Of a DNA stretch of 64,000 nt, positions 8,605 through 17,951 are shown piece by piece. The notes under the pieces were generated by a model that saw only the letters and a program-made list of their open reading frames with translations, had not been told where the DNA came from and did not search any database. The stretch comes from Saprospiraceae bacterium (GTDB taxonomy: Bacteria > Bacteroidota > Bacteroidia > Chitinophagales > Saprospiraceae). The stretch spans positions 197,324 to 261,323 of the forward strand of contig JAKVCV010000012.1 of the NCBI GenBank assembly GCA_022448945.1, given 5' to 3'. Made by a program: the position numbers and the translations under genes. Position 1 is the first letter of the stretch. The number at the start of each line of letters is the position of its first letter.

Positions 8605-10263
8605 CTAAAACTTTCTAAAACCCATTACTGATTGGTATTCTCTTTCAAAATTCTCTATCTCAATTTGTTTCTCCTCTTCTGACCAACCCAAAAATTCAGC
8701 CATTTTCGTTGCTACATATGGATACCACTTTTCAAGAGATGGGCGCTCAAAATATAATCTTCCAGTTCTTCTAATTAAGAAGTCACAAAGATTATTAACC
8801 ATTTCATAATTTATTCCATACCAAATTTCTGCAGAATAAATACATGCTTCCTGATCTTTAATTGTAGCTTGAAACTCATAGGCTTTATTGATAATTCTAT
8901 CTATATTTTTGCCATATTTATATACTAAAGCCTGTACTAGTTCTTGGCTAAGTCCAATTTGTTTTGCTTCATTTGTAACCTTAAAAATAAATGCGTGAAT
9001 ATCCTCTGGGTCTTCAAAATCACCCCCTGACAATTTAAGTTCTTTAGTAATGCAAGTACTTCGTGTATGCATTGTCTTGAAAACAAAATTAAGTACCCTT
9101 TCTGCCATTTTACGATATCCTGTTAGCTTGCCACCAGCAATTGAAATCAAACCTGTATCAGAATAAAAAATTTCATCTCTTCTAGACAATTCTGATGGCG
9201 ATTTTCCTTCTTCATTTATAAGTGGCCTCAACCCGGCCCATGTTGATTCTATATCACTAACATTAAGTTTCGCCGCAGGGAACATATAGTTAATAGCATC
9301 AAGAATATACTCAACATCCTGTCTCAAAGCAATGGGTTGATTAATATTCTTATCATAAAAGGTATCTGTAGTACCTATATAAGTAATATTACCTCTAGGA
9401 ATAGCAAAGCACATTCTATTATCTTTCTCAACATCAAAATATACAGACTGTTTTATTGGTAATTTAGAAAAAGGTACCACTATATGAACACCTTTAGTCA
9501 GGTGTAATCTTTTACCTATAACACCTTCTTTGTCTTTCGCTCGAATATTATCGACCCATGGGCCTGCAGCATTTACCACTCTCCGTGATTTTATATTTAA
9601 AACGCTTCCAGAAAGATGATCTTTAACAATGGCACCTCCTACATAACCATTTGACTTATAAATGAGATCAGTAACTTCAAGATAATTTAATGCAACTGCG
9701 CCTTTGGAAACAGCAGTTTTCATAGTTTCAATAGCCAACCTGGCATCATCAGTTCGATATTCGTAATACAACCCTCCTCCCAAAAGAACATCTTTTCTAA
9801 TTAAGGGCTCTAATCCAATAACTACTTCTTTATCCAACATTTTTCTTCGCTCATCCTTATCGACATTCGCCAAGCGATCATACACCCATAAACCTATTGA
9901 GCTTAGTGTTTTACCTAAAGAACCCTCTTCGATGATTGGTAATAACATTTTTTCAGGGATAACCACATGAGGTGCATTATTATAAACAATTGCTCTTTCA
10001 ACACCTACTTCATGAACAAGTCCAAACTCAAGTTGTTTTAAATATCTTAAACCACCATGAATCAATTTTGTAGAGCGGCTAGAAGTACCCCATGCAAAAT
10101 CATTCTTTTCAACCAATGCTACTTTTAAACCACGGGTAACAGCATCAAGGGCAATTCCTGCACCAGTTATACCTCCTCCAATGACAAGCAAATCAAATTC
10201 TTCAGATATTAATTTATTACACCATAAACTGCGATCAAGCGCAGAAAAAGTACTGTCATTCAT
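8605..10263 (-). CDS. glpD: Aerobic glycerol-3-phosphate dehydrogenase
   Basis: This 552-residue FAD enzyme has the dinucleotide-binding motif 'VIGGGITGAGIALDAV' near residue 26, 'TSSRSTKLIHGGLRYL' near 61, 'VVNAAGPW' near 229 and a C-terminal helical cap. It oxidises glycerol-3-phosphate to dihydroxyacetone phosphate and passes electrons to the quinone pool at the inner membrane face. Glycerol kinase and GlpF are not next to it. A TAAATTTG-like box lies upstream at 10346-10353 on this strand, but without a -33 element at proper spacing. Confidence 0.96.
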   Translation of the reverse strand: MNDSTFSALDRSLWCNKLISEEFDLLVIGGGITGAGIALDAVTRGLKVALVEKNDFAWGTSSRSTKLIHGGLRYLKQLEFGLVHEVGVERAIVYNNAPHVVIPEKMLLPIIEEGSLGKTLSSIGLWVYDRLANVDKDERRKMLDKEVVIGLEPLIRKDVLLGGGLYYEYRTDDARLAIETMKTAVSKGAVALNYLEVTDLIYKSNGYVGGAIVKDHLSGSVLNIKSRRVVNAAGPWVDNIRAKDKEGVIGKRLHLTKGVHIVVPFSKLPIKQSVYFDVEKDNRMCFAIPRGNITYIGTTDTFYDKNINQPIALRQDVEYILDAINYMFPAAKLNVSDIESTWAGLRPLINEEGKSPSELSRRDEIFYSDTGLISIAGGKLTGYRKMAERVLNFVFKTMHTRSTCITKELKLSGGDFEDPEDIHAFIFKVTNEAKQIGLSQELVQALVYKYGKNIDRIINKAYEFQATIKDQEACIYSAEIWYGINYEMVNNLCDFLIRRTGRLYFERPSLEKWYPYVATKMAEFLGWSEEEKQIEIENFEREYQSVMGFRKF

Positions 10264-10465
10264 TTAATATATAGATTAATATTATACAAAATATCTTAAC
10301 TTCATTGTGTCTTTAAATATGCTACATATTTAAAAAAGAGAGAAGCAAATTTAATGAAAATTTTAAATAATAAAATGATTTTCAAAAGATTAAGAAGATC
10401 AATAAAAAAATCATGGAGGTTATACATATTATTGGCAGTATTTGTAAAATACAAAAAATATAATT

Positions 10466-11134
10466 CTACAAAAACATATTTAATAGCATTTTGTTGCCAG
10501 AACATGACAAACAGTGACCATCCTCAAAAACTTTCACAAATTTTGATTCAAAAAAATCTAGTGTTTTAGCTTCCAAATCATCATTATATGACAATCTATT
10601 ATACATAAGTAGCGCATTGGAGTTTAATAACTTTTGAATATTTTCCAAAAATAGAATTGATTCAAATTCTGATGGGATCAGATTATCAATAAAAATATCA
10701 ATTGCAATCAGATCAAAAGTTTGTGTGCACGAATTAACAAAATCAATAGCATCTGAACATATAACATTTAGCGGTGATACCAATCGATTTAATGTATATT
10801 TATGAGCTAAGTCTATTACCTCAGGATCAATTTCAACTAATGTATAGTTATATTGTTTTTTGAATACTTTTTCGAGCAAAAACGGGATACTACCAAGACC
10901 TAAACCTAGTACTAAAACATTTTTAATATTATATTTATCAAATTCTATCTGCTTAAAACTATCTCTAAAATTAGTGTACAAATCATCAAAAGAATAGACC
11001 GCATTAGTTGTACAAAGTAAATATCTACCTTTACGTAAAATCAATTCTAATTTGCCACTATATTTACTTATCTTTTCTTCTATTGGTATATCAATAAAAT
11101 AACTACCCATTTGAGTGAAAAAAGAATGTTTCAT
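10466..11134 (-). CDS. Spermidine-synthase-like SAM-dependent methyltransferase
   Basis: This is a cytosolic 222-residue protein. It has a short beta N-terminal part and a Rossmann domain with motif I 'VLVLGLGLGSIPFLL' near residue 68, an acidic strand end 'YTLVEIDPEV' near 95, and 'DLIAIDIF' near 140. This is the arrangement of the spermidine synthase-like class I methyltransferase fold. The aminopropyltransferase signature GGGDG is replaced by GLGLGS, so polyamine synthesis is unlikely and the substrate is unknown. It stands alone, divergent from the Nudix gene across about 205 bp of AT-rich DNA. Confidence 0.72.
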   Translation of the reverse strand: MKHSFFTQMGSYFIDIPIEEKISKYSGKLELILRKGRYLLCTTNAVYSFDDLYTNFRDSFKQIEFDKYNIKNVLVLGLGLGSIPFLLEKVFKKQYNYTLVEIDPEVIDLAHKYTLNRLVSPLNVICSDAIDFVNSCTQTFDLIAIDIFIDNLIPSEFESILFLENIQKLLNSNALLMYNRLSYNDDLEAKTLDFFESKFVKVFEDGHCLSCSGNKMLLNMFL

Positions 11135-11340
11135 AGTAAAAATGAAAAATCAATATTAGTTATATAGTTCAAAAAAATTAAAACTAATTAGGTGTTAAAT
11201 CTAATTAAGTGTACAATTATTATATTATTTTACATTATAAATCACAATTTACTAAAAAAATTAAATTCCCGTAGGCTACATCACAAACCAAAATCAGTAT
11301 TTTTTTTAGCCCCATTAAAAAAGCTATTTAATTATATTTT

Positions 11341-11979
11341 ATGCTGTTAATAACTCAATTAAAAAAGCGATTACAAAAATCTTTGCCCGGCATTAACGCT
11401 CAACTTAAAATGATGAATTCGGTAATGAAAAAAAGGGATCCAGGTGCTTATTTTAATGCCCCTGAGAATGCAAAAAAGGCTTGTGTAATGGTGTTGTTAT
11501 TCAAGAAAAAAAGCAAATGGTATACTTTATTAATGCAGCGGCCAGAATCACCTTATCCACATAGTAGACAAATAAGTTTACCTGGAGGCAAATTAGAAGC
11601 TATTGATGCTAGTCTTGAAGCAGGAGCATTAAGAGAAACAGAAGAAGAGTTTGGAATTCCTGCTAATGATATTGAAACTATTGGAAGACTTAGTAAATTA
11701 TATATTCCTGTAAGTGACTTTTTGGTGCATCCCTTTGTTGGTTTTATAGAAAAAGTGCCAAAATATATTATTGATTATAAAGAGGTAGCAGAAATTATTG
11801 AAGTCAAACTAGAAGATCTAATAAACCCATCAATACGAAAAGAAACTAACATTAAAACTTATGGTGGTTATACACTTAAAAACACACCGTATTTTGATAT
11901 AAATGGGAAAGTTGTTTGGGGGGCTACTGCTATGATATTAAGTGAATTTGTAGATATTCTACGATCTTTGGATTTTTGA
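11341..11979 (+). CDS. Nudix hydrolase, CoA pyrophosphatase-type
   Basis: The 212-residue protein has a Nudix box running from 'GGKLEA' near residue 80 to 'RETEEEFGI' near 99. Immediately before it is 'HSRQISLPGG', which fits the NuCoA motif found in CoA diphosphatases. The usual Glu of the x5 position is Asp, as in known peroxisomal CoA Nudix enzymes. It is expected to cleave CoA or acyl-CoA to 3',5'-ADP and phosphopantetheine. The N-terminal 50 residues are basic and helical. No operon partner is seen. Confidence 0.88.
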   Translation: MLLITQLKKRLQKSLPGINAQLKMMNSVMKKRDPGAYFNAPENAKKACVMVLLFKKKSKWYTLLMQRPESPYPHSRQISLPGGKLEAIDASLEAGALRETEEEFGIPANDIETIGRLSKLYIPVSDFLVHPFVGFIEKVPKYIIDYKEVAEIIEVKLEDLINPSIRKETNIKTYGGYTLKNTPYFDINGKVVWGATAMILSEFVDILRSLDF

Positions 11980-11995
11980 GGCTTGTTGAGATGGA

Positions 11996-12442
11996 TTAGA
12001 TCGCTTCTTGGAGTGTTGAATTATGGGGAGCATTAGGATTAAGATCATCCTTTATAACTACTTTGTATCCAACTGGAGTATTAATTTCAAATGTATAACT
12101 TTCAACTAAAGCAACACCCTTTACGGTTACAAAATGAGCAATATCTGGCATTTTAACAACGATCATTTTACCATATTTATCTTCTTTGACTTCAATATTA
12201 TATCGCCCAACAATAACTAATTGCTTTACAATATTTTCACTCATGTTCTCTACTGTCACATTTGTAGTCAAACGGATATAGTTTTCATTCCATTCATTTA
12301 CAGTTACATCACCTGGTAACATTACAAAAGCCATCTGTGATTGATTAACTGCAAATGATTTTGTTATAGTTTTTTCTGTTTGAGCAGTAATAAAGTTTGT
12401 TATTCCAATAACTAAAAACAAAGTTGTCAGTAAATTTTTCAT
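11996..12442 (-). CDS. Exported 'AGRY-family' protein, short paralogue
   Basis: The preferred start is 12442 (MKNLLTT), which gives a normal signal peptide cut after 'ITAQ'. A longer frame reaches 12526, but a good promoter lies at 12484-12515, inside that extension, so the longer start is unlikely. The mature protein of about 128 residues is all-beta. It shares 'WNENYIRL', '(V)GRY' and a following 'K-P-D' strand with the tandem genes at 45187-45798 and 45957-46703, where the same spots read 'WDAGTIRL...AGRY...APN'. The pattern resembles DUF4097/adhesin-like beta-sheet proteins, but the function is unknown. It ends 16 bp from the convergent Nudix gene. Confidence 0.75.
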   Translation of the reverse strand: MKNLLTTLFLVIGITNFITAQTEKTITKSFAVNQSQMAFVMLPGDVTVNEWNENYIRLTTNVTVENMSENIVKQLVIVGRYNIEVKEDKYGKMIVVKMPDIAHFVTVKGVALVESYTFEINTPVGYKVVIKDDLNPNAPHNSTLQEAI

Positions 12443-12755
12443 GATACAAATATTAGGTGGTACGATTATTACTATTGACAATACAAATATAAAGCAGTCC
12501 ACTCTAATAAACAAACATTTTAACAAAATATAATTTTGTGATTTTTATTTTAAAGGGAATTTAAAATAATTATATTTTGAATAAATCCAATATGTAAAAA
12601 TTTAAATTAAGTTTGGTCGGTCTTTCAAAATTTTCTTCTTTCTCCTTTTTTATAATCCAAATTAAAAAAAATAGTACTTTTTTTCTCTTTTATTCGTTCT
12701 TAAATTTAAGTTACTAAAACAAAAATTATCCTTTTAATAGTTTTCATGCAAAATC
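12443..12755. other. 313-bp AT-rich intergenic region
   Basis: This gap holds the promoter of the exported protein gene on its left side (12484-12515). The remaining sequence up to the end of the SGNH gene is AT-rich, with T tracts near 12668-12690 that could serve as loose transcription ends. No ORF or convincing hairpin was found. Confidence 0.5.
12484..12515 (-). promoter_or_regulatory. Bacteroidota-type promoter of the 11996-12442 gene
   Basis: Read on the minus strand, a TTTG -33 element (12512-12515) is separated by 20 bp from a perfect TATATTTG -7 element (12484-12491; consensus TAnnTTTG). This predicts a start of transcription near 12478 and a leader of about 36 nt before the ATG at 12442. 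Confidence 0.75.
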
Positions 12756-14027
12756 TCAATTTGCCTTATTTTGTAAATAATATTTTGCATCAATATAAAG
12801 CATAGAATCAACTGAAATGCTTCTTAAAATTGCTTTTTCTTGTATTCTCTTAAACCATGTAGGATTAGAAATAATTGTTTGCTTAACTGCATCAATTGCT
12901 TCCTTTGAAATAGACTGATAATAATTATATAAATCATCAATAAAACCCCAAAATAAACCATCCAGTCCAGAAGGGTTTATATATATACAAATAGCATCTA
13001 ACGCTTTTAGTTCTTTAGATAGTTCATATGTTTTACGAGTTTTTTTCCCTGGATAAACCTCCCTATTATAGTATAAGAATTCGCTATTATTATATACTTT
13101 TGATAATCCGCCCCATCTATAAAAACGCCAGAAATAACTATCCCCAACAGTCAAAATATTAGGTTTATATTTCCCGGTTTCATTTATTTGAATTTTTGGA
13201 TAAGCCATTGCTTTATTTGGTATTTGCCAAATAAGATTCATTGCCCATTCCATATCTTTATCTTCATCCCTTAAAACATTTGACCATTCAACTTCATTCC
13301 AAAATAAATCAGGAATATCTTTATCCATAGTATTGCCCAAATAACGTAGCATAGAATCAGCAACTATAGCCGCGCCATAACTACTATAATGTATACCAGT
13401 TTTAGGATATAGAGGAAATTTAATAGTATCTTTTAAAGCTAAAAACCATGAATTCATGTCTATAAAAGGAATAGAGTCTTTCTTAAAGCCTTTAAGAAAT
13501 CCCTTATAATTTGTTGGGACATTAGGTTCAGGCAGATATGATTCAGGAATGTATTCAGGGTAAAAAAGTGTCTTACTAGGAGAAATTAAAATGAAAAGAT
13601 GGATCCCTTCTGATGCTAATTTTTGATTAACTATTTTAGTTTTTTTTATCGTAGATTGTATTAAAGAATCTCCAATAAAATCCAATCCTCTGTCAGCATT
13701 TGAATAGAATGTCTGGAATAAATAATTATCCTTACCAATAAAACAAGCATTTAATCTAGACATGGAATACATATCAAACAGCCATTGATACCATAAAGGA
13801 AGAAGTGATTGCCTAAAGCCAAAATTACTTTTTAGATAAGCTTCTTTCTTTTTTTGGTAAACACCATCCATCCAAAAAGAAATTGAAAAATTGATGGGAT
13901 CTACTGGCTTAAAATACCCATTGAGTTTTTTTTCTTTGAACAACTTGAAATTAGACTGTATTAGTGGTATAAACAAGAAAAATAGAATAGAATAAGAAAG
14001 TATTTTTATGAGTTTCTTTTGTTGCAT
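12756..14027 (-). CDS. AlgJ/AlgX-like SGNH O-acetyltransferase-associated protein (copy 2)
   Basis: The 423-residue protein has one N-terminal membrane or signal segment (about residues 7-24) and a periplasmic SGNH-type domain. Visible family marks are 'LISPSKTLFYPEYIP' near residue 148, the 'TGIHYSSYGA' block near 212 with the catalytic-type His, and 'ILTVGDSYFW' near 288 with a GDS serine motif. It is a paralogue of the gene directly upstream (14091-15383), and both follow an MBOAT gene. Together they match AlgI/AlgJ/AlgX-like machines that carry acetyl groups to an exported polysaccharide. Having two SGNH partners suggests different acceptor positions or a relay. Confidence 0.85.
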   Translation of the reverse strand: MQQKKLIKILSYSILFFLFIPLIQSNFKLFKEKKLNGYFKPVDPINFSISFWMDGVYQKKKEAYLKSNFGFRQSLLPLWYQWLFDMYSMSRLNACFIGKDNYLFQTFYSNADRGLDFIGDSLIQSTIKKTKIVNQKLASEGIHLFILISPSKTLFYPEYIPESYLPEPNVPTNYKGFLKGFKKDSIPFIDMNSWFLALKDTIKFPLYPKTGIHYSSYGAAIVADSMLRYLGNTMDKDIPDLFWNEVEWSNVLRDEDKDMEWAMNLIWQIPNKAMAYPKIQINETGKYKPNILTVGDSYFWRFYRWGGLSKVYNNSEFLYYNREVYPGKKTRKTYELSKELKALDAICIYINPSGLDGLFWGFIDDLYNYYQSISKEAIDAVKQTIISNPTWFKRIQEKAILRSISVDSMLYIDAKYYLQNKAN

Positions 14028-14090
14028 AAATAAAAGATTAAAAGTTTACACCATCCCTCTTAATGATATTTATAAAGTCAATCATATATT

Positions 14091-15383
14091 TTAAGATTCT
14101 TTATCAACCATATATTTTGCATCTAAATAGATCATCCTATCCAAGGAGATATTTTGCTCGATTGCTTTGTTTTTTACTACTTCCAACCAATTTTTATCAG
14201 CTTTAATTTCCTGAATTTTAGCTTGAATTTTTTGTTTATACACTAAATTTAAATTATCTGAATCAAAATAAAAATTGTATAAATTGTCAACAAATTCCTT
14301 CAAATATTTTTTCATGTTTGGGGGAGTAAGGATAATAAAGACGACTTCTGCTTCGTCTAATTGTCCTTTCATATCAATGGCTCCAAAATCAATTTTTCCA
14401 GGATAAACTTCCTTGTTATAATACCAGAATTTCCCATTGTCAAATACCCGCTCTGGCATACTCAACTGTACAAGTTGCCAATAAAAACTATCGCCTATTA
14501 CTATAGCTTTAGGCTTATACTTTCCATCCTCATTTATCCCAACCTGGGGATAAGCATATTGCCTATTAGGGATTTTAAAAACCAAATTTAAAGCTTTTTC
14601 AAGGTCATCATCACTCCCTTTAAGTTCACTTTCCCAATAGACTTCATCCCAATGTAGTTCAGGTAAATCTTTTAACAATTGTTTCTCAGCAACATTAATT
14701 ATTCGCTTAGCTGATAATGCGGCACCATAGGTACTATAATGAATCCCAGTTTTAGTATATAAAGGAAAAGAAGTCGTATCCTTCATGGCTAAAAACCAAT
14801 CATTTAAATCCAAATGATTAACACCATTGTTTTTCAATTCAGCTGAAAAGACCTTATAATTGGTTTGTTTTATATTATCGACTGTTTTATATTCCTTGGG
14901 AAGAAATTCAGGATAATAGTCAGTTTTACTCGGGGCGGTAACAAAGAAAAATGTTTTACCCATAGAATTAAAGGTATCTTGTACTTGTTTTACCTTTTTT
15001 GATAATTCCTTTAAAACTTCCTCTCCAAGAAAGTCAAGACCTTTTGATGCATTTATATAAGCAATTTCATAGAGATAGTTTTCTTTGCCAATAATTAGCC
15101 CCCCTACTCTGGACATACCAAAAGCCGAGAAAGCCCATTGATGTTCAGCGCGAATCAACCAATTACAAAAGCCAAAATTATATTTAATATATTTTTCTTT
15201 ATTATTTTGATAAACTCCATCTAGCCAATTTTTTATAGTAACTGAAATATCCTCTGGGTATACACTATACCCTCCCAACTTTTTAACATCAACAAATTTA
15301 AATTTTGCCTGAAGCATTGGGATAAAAAGCAATACTAAGATTACTTGAAATAATTTTTTTGATATATTATTCCTATTTTTCAT
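14091..15383 (-). CDS. AlgJ/AlgX-like SGNH O-acetyltransferase-associated protein (copy 1)
   Basis: The 430-residue protein has an N-terminal hydrophobic segment (about residues 10-25) and the same domain order as its neighbour: 'FVTAPSKTDYYPEFLP' near residue 148, 'TGIHYSTYGA' near 213 and 'IVIGDSFYW' near 293. The Ser of GDS and the His of the IHYS block are the expected SGNH catalytic residues. It starts 7 bp after the MBOAT stop codon, so the two are surely co-transcribed and probably translationally coupled. It is expected to act in the periplasm, taking acetyl groups supplied by the membrane MBOAT protein. The polymer is unknown. Confidence 0.87.
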   Translation of the reverse strand: MKNRNNISKKLFQVILVLLFIPMLQAKFKFVDVKKLGGYSVYPEDISVTIKNWLDGVYQNNKEKYIKYNFGFCNWLIRAEHQWAFSAFGMSRVGGLIIGKENYLYEIAYINASKGLDFLGEEVLKELSKKVKQVQDTFNSMGKTFFFVTAPSKTDYYPEFLPKEYKTVDNIKQTNYKVFSAELKNNGVNHLDLNDWFLAMKDTTSFPLYTKTGIHYSTYGAALSAKRIINVAEKQLLKDLPELHWDEVYWESELKGSDDDLEKALNLVFKIPNRQYAYPQVGINEDGKYKPKAIVIGDSFYWQLVQLSMPERVFDNGKFWYYNKEVYPGKIDFGAIDMKGQLDEAEVVFIILTPPNMKKYLKEFVDNLYNFYFDSDNLNLVYKQKIQAKIQEIKADKNWLEVVKNKAIEQNISLDRMIYLDAKYMVDKES

Positions 15384-15390
15384 TTATGTA

Positions 15391-16845
15391 TCAAAAACGG
15401 TAATATATAAAAGGATTAAAGCTACTAGCTGCAATTGAAGCTACAGAAAAAGCAAATAAGGATAAAGTAATTACAAACATTAAAATAATTTGCCAGGAAT
15501 TATATTCTCCAAAATAAATCAGATCGTGTATTTTTTGAATTGGTTTTAACAGTGTACAAAAAGCAAAGAATATTGCAACAGAAAGTATAAAGAAGAACTC
15601 ATTGGTATAAGGTGAAGATACATGTGAAAAGTCAAAAGCAAACAATTTAGAATAGAAGGTTCCAACAGAACTCAGATCCTCGATAAAAAATAAAACCCAT
15701 CCCATCATAACAACAAAAAAGCAATAAAGTAAGCCAATTATACTACCTGATTTGCCCATCTTTTTAAATAAATCCAGTAAAAATACTCTTTCAAGAATTA
15801 AAAACACACCATGAAAGGCACCCCATAATACAAAGTTCCAGGAAGCACCATGCCACAACCCAGACATTAAAAACACAAACCATAGATTAAAATAAATTCT
15901 AGATCTTGATTTAATTTTTGACCCTCCTAAAGGAAAGTATAAATATTCCCTCATGAAAGCACCAAGTGTAATATGCCACCTTCTCCAAAATTCTGTAATA
16001 CTTCTAGAAGTGTAAGGATTGTCAAAGTTTTCAGGAAACTTAAATCCTAACATTCTACCCAAACCAATTGCCATATCAGAATACCCAGAAAAATCAAAAT
16101 AAATTTGGAAAGTATATGCTAAAATACACCACCAAGCAATGGCACTATTAACCATACCCCAGTCGACCTGCAAAACCGCTTCAGGACTTTCACCAATAAC
16201 TGATGCTACAGCAGCACCAAGAACATTAGCAATAAGTACCTTTTTTGCTAATCCTATACAAAAGCGATAAAATCCTAGTAACCTATCATTATCTGTTTCA
16301 TTTCTATCTTCTATCTGATCTGCAATAGTATTAAACCTTACAATTGGTCCTGCAATCAACTGCGGGAACATCATAATATATAAAATATAATCCCAAACCT
16401 TTTTCAAAGGTTTGTGTACCTTACGGTACACATCAATTGAATATGTGAGAGTTTGAAAAGTATAGAATGAAATTCCTATTGGCAAAGCAATTTTTGTCCA
16501 TTGTATTGCATCACCACCAAAATTGGACAAAAATGAATTGACATTTTCTACAAAGAAATTTGCGTATTTAAAAAAAGCAAGAAGGCCAAGATTAATTGCA
16601 ATAGAAAATCCCAATAATAGTTTCTTTTTCTTTTTTTCATCAGTTTGATGCATCCATCTTACCAGATAAAAATCAACAAAAGTTGAAGCTAATAGGATAA
16701 ATACAAATTTGGGTGCACCCCAACTATAAAAGAAAATACTTGCAGCAAGTATAACCCAGTTTTTATGCTTTTTAGCACTTAAATAATACAGAAACAAAAA
16801 AATCGGTAAGAAATATAGCAAAAAGCTAATACTACTAAAAACCAT
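15391..16845 (-). CDS. MBOAT-family O-acyltransferase (AlgI/DltB-like)
   Basis: This is a polytopic 484-residue membrane protein with about ten hydrophobic segments. It begins with 'MVFSSISFLLYFLPIF' as in AlgI and carries the conserved 'GFKFPENFDNPY', 'FWRRWHITL' and 'GLWHGASWNFVLWG' blocks; the His in the last is the invariant MBOAT histidine. It should move acyl (usually acetyl) groups from a cytoplasmic donor across the membrane to the SGNH partners encoded next. The gene leads the MBOAT-SGNH-SGNH run and lies 93 bp downstream of parA, so it may share its transcript. Confidence 0.93.
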   Translation of the reverse strand: MVFSSISFLLYFLPIFLFLYYLSAKKHKNWVILAASIFFYSWGAPKFVFILLASTFVDFYLVRWMHQTDEKKKKKLLLGFSIAINLGLLAFFKYANFFVENVNSFLSNFGGDAIQWTKIALPIGISFYTFQTLTYSIDVYRKVHKPLKKVWDYILYIMMFPQLIAGPIVRFNTIADQIEDRNETDNDRLLGFYRFCIGLAKKVLIANVLGAAVASVIGESPEAVLQVDWGMVNSAIAWWCILAYTFQIYFDFSGYSDMAIGLGRMLGFKFPENFDNPYTSRSITEFWRRWHITLGAFMREYLYFPLGGSKIKSRSRIYFNLWFVFLMSGLWHGASWNFVLWGAFHGVFLILERVFLLDLFKKMGKSGSIIGLLYCFFVVMMGWVLFFIEDLSSVGTFYSKLFAFDFSHVSSPYTNEFFFILSVAIFFAFCTLLKPIQKIHDLIYFGEYNSWQIILMFVITLSLFAFSVASIAASSFNPFIYYRF

Positions 16846-16938
16846 TATAAAAGTTTGATTTTATGTTCATTTAAATGATACCAAGAAATGAGACTACTCA
16901 TATCTAGAAAAAAAATTACATTAGGATTGAAAAAATAG

Positions 16939-17769
16939 TTATTTACCTTTTTTTGAAGCAGCAGATTTTTTCTTCTTAAAAGTTGACTTTTTTCGCTTAA
17001 CTTTCATTTTATTCTTTTTGAGCAGTTCTTGAGCAAGGTTTAAAAAATTAGTCGCTCCCTTACAACTTGCATCATACATTGCAACAGGTAATCCCTCTCC
17101 TGGCGCTTCAGCAATTCTAGAGTTTCTATGAATAATAGTGTTAAAAACACGATCTTCAAAATATCTTCTTGCTTCAAGCACAACCTCTTTCGCCAATCTT
17201 AAACGCGCATCATACATTGAAAGTAAAATACCCTCTACATCTAAAAAAGGATTCAATTGAGATTTTACTTGACGAATAGTATTCATCAACTTACCTAATC
17301 CTTCTAGAGCAAAATATTCACATTGTACTGGCACCAATACAGAATCAGCAGCGGTAAGAGCATTAACTGTAATAAGTCCAAGAGAAGGAAGACAATCAAT
17401 AAAAATAAAATCATAATCATCCTTAACTTCTTTTAATAAATCTTTAAGAACAAATTCTCTTCGAAAACGATTTATTAATTCAATTTCAGCCCCAACAAGA
17501 TTTATATGGGCAGGAAGCAAAAAAAGCCCGGGTGTTTGGGTAGAAATAATAGCATCATTTATGGAAACCTCATTAATAAGACAGTCGTAAAGATTGTATT
17601 CCTCATCATCATTAGTTATTCCTATTCCTGTAGAAGAATTAGCCTGAGGATCGGCATCAATAAGGAGGATTTTGTACTCTAAAAGTGCTAGACTTGCAGC
17701 TAAGTTAATAGAAGTCGTTGTTTTACCTACACCTCCTTTTTGATTTGCTATGGCTATTACTTTTCCCAT
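16939..17769 (-). CDS. parA: ParA/Soj-family ATPase
   Basis: The start at 17769 gives the usual '[19 protein letters not shown]' N-terminus; a Met three codons earlier (17778) is also in frame. The deviant Walker A KGGVGKTT, 'LLIDADPQ' (A') and '[14 protein letters not shown]' (Walker B) motifs are present. The C-terminus is a Lys-rich tail (about 25 residues) that may bind DNA. ParA proteins segregate chromosomes or plasmids or position cargo. parB normally follows parA, but here the downstream gene is an MBOAT acyltransferase, so ParB must be elsewhere or this is a cargo-positioning ParA. Confidence 0.93.
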   Translation of the reverse strand: MGKVIAIANQKGGVGKTTTSINLAASLALLEYKILLIDADPQANSSTGIGITNDDEEYNLYDCLINEVSINDAIISTQTPGLFLLPAHINLVGAEIELINRFRREFVLKDLLKEVKDDYDFIFIDCLPSLGLITVNALTAADSVLVPVQCEYFALEGLGKLMNTIRQVKSQLNPFLDVEGILLSMYDARLRLAKEVVLEARRYFEDRVFNTIIHRNSRIAEAPGEGLPVAMYDASCKGATNFLNLAQELLKKNKMKVKRKKSTFKKKKSAASKKGK

Positions 17770-17951
17770 CTTAATCAATGATAAATTTTAAAGTTGATTT
17801 TGAAGATATTATGTTTGTATTTTTCTCTTAATAAGATCGGTAAATTAGTGAAATACAACAGCACAAAATATAAACAAATAGTGAACAAACCTAATAGTAT
17901 AGTCTTAAAATCCTGATGAGAACTTTATTTAAAATAAATGTAAAATTAAGA

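Noticed and set aside
10346-10353. TAAATTTG box upstream of glpD on the minus strand
   Set aside because: The nearest -33-like element is 29 bp away, outside the accepted spacing.
11341-11979. Asp instead of Glu at the first acidic position of the Nudix box, seemingly a broken motif
   Set aside because: CoA-type Nudix enzymes such as human NUDT7 also have Asp there, and the RExxEE core is intact.
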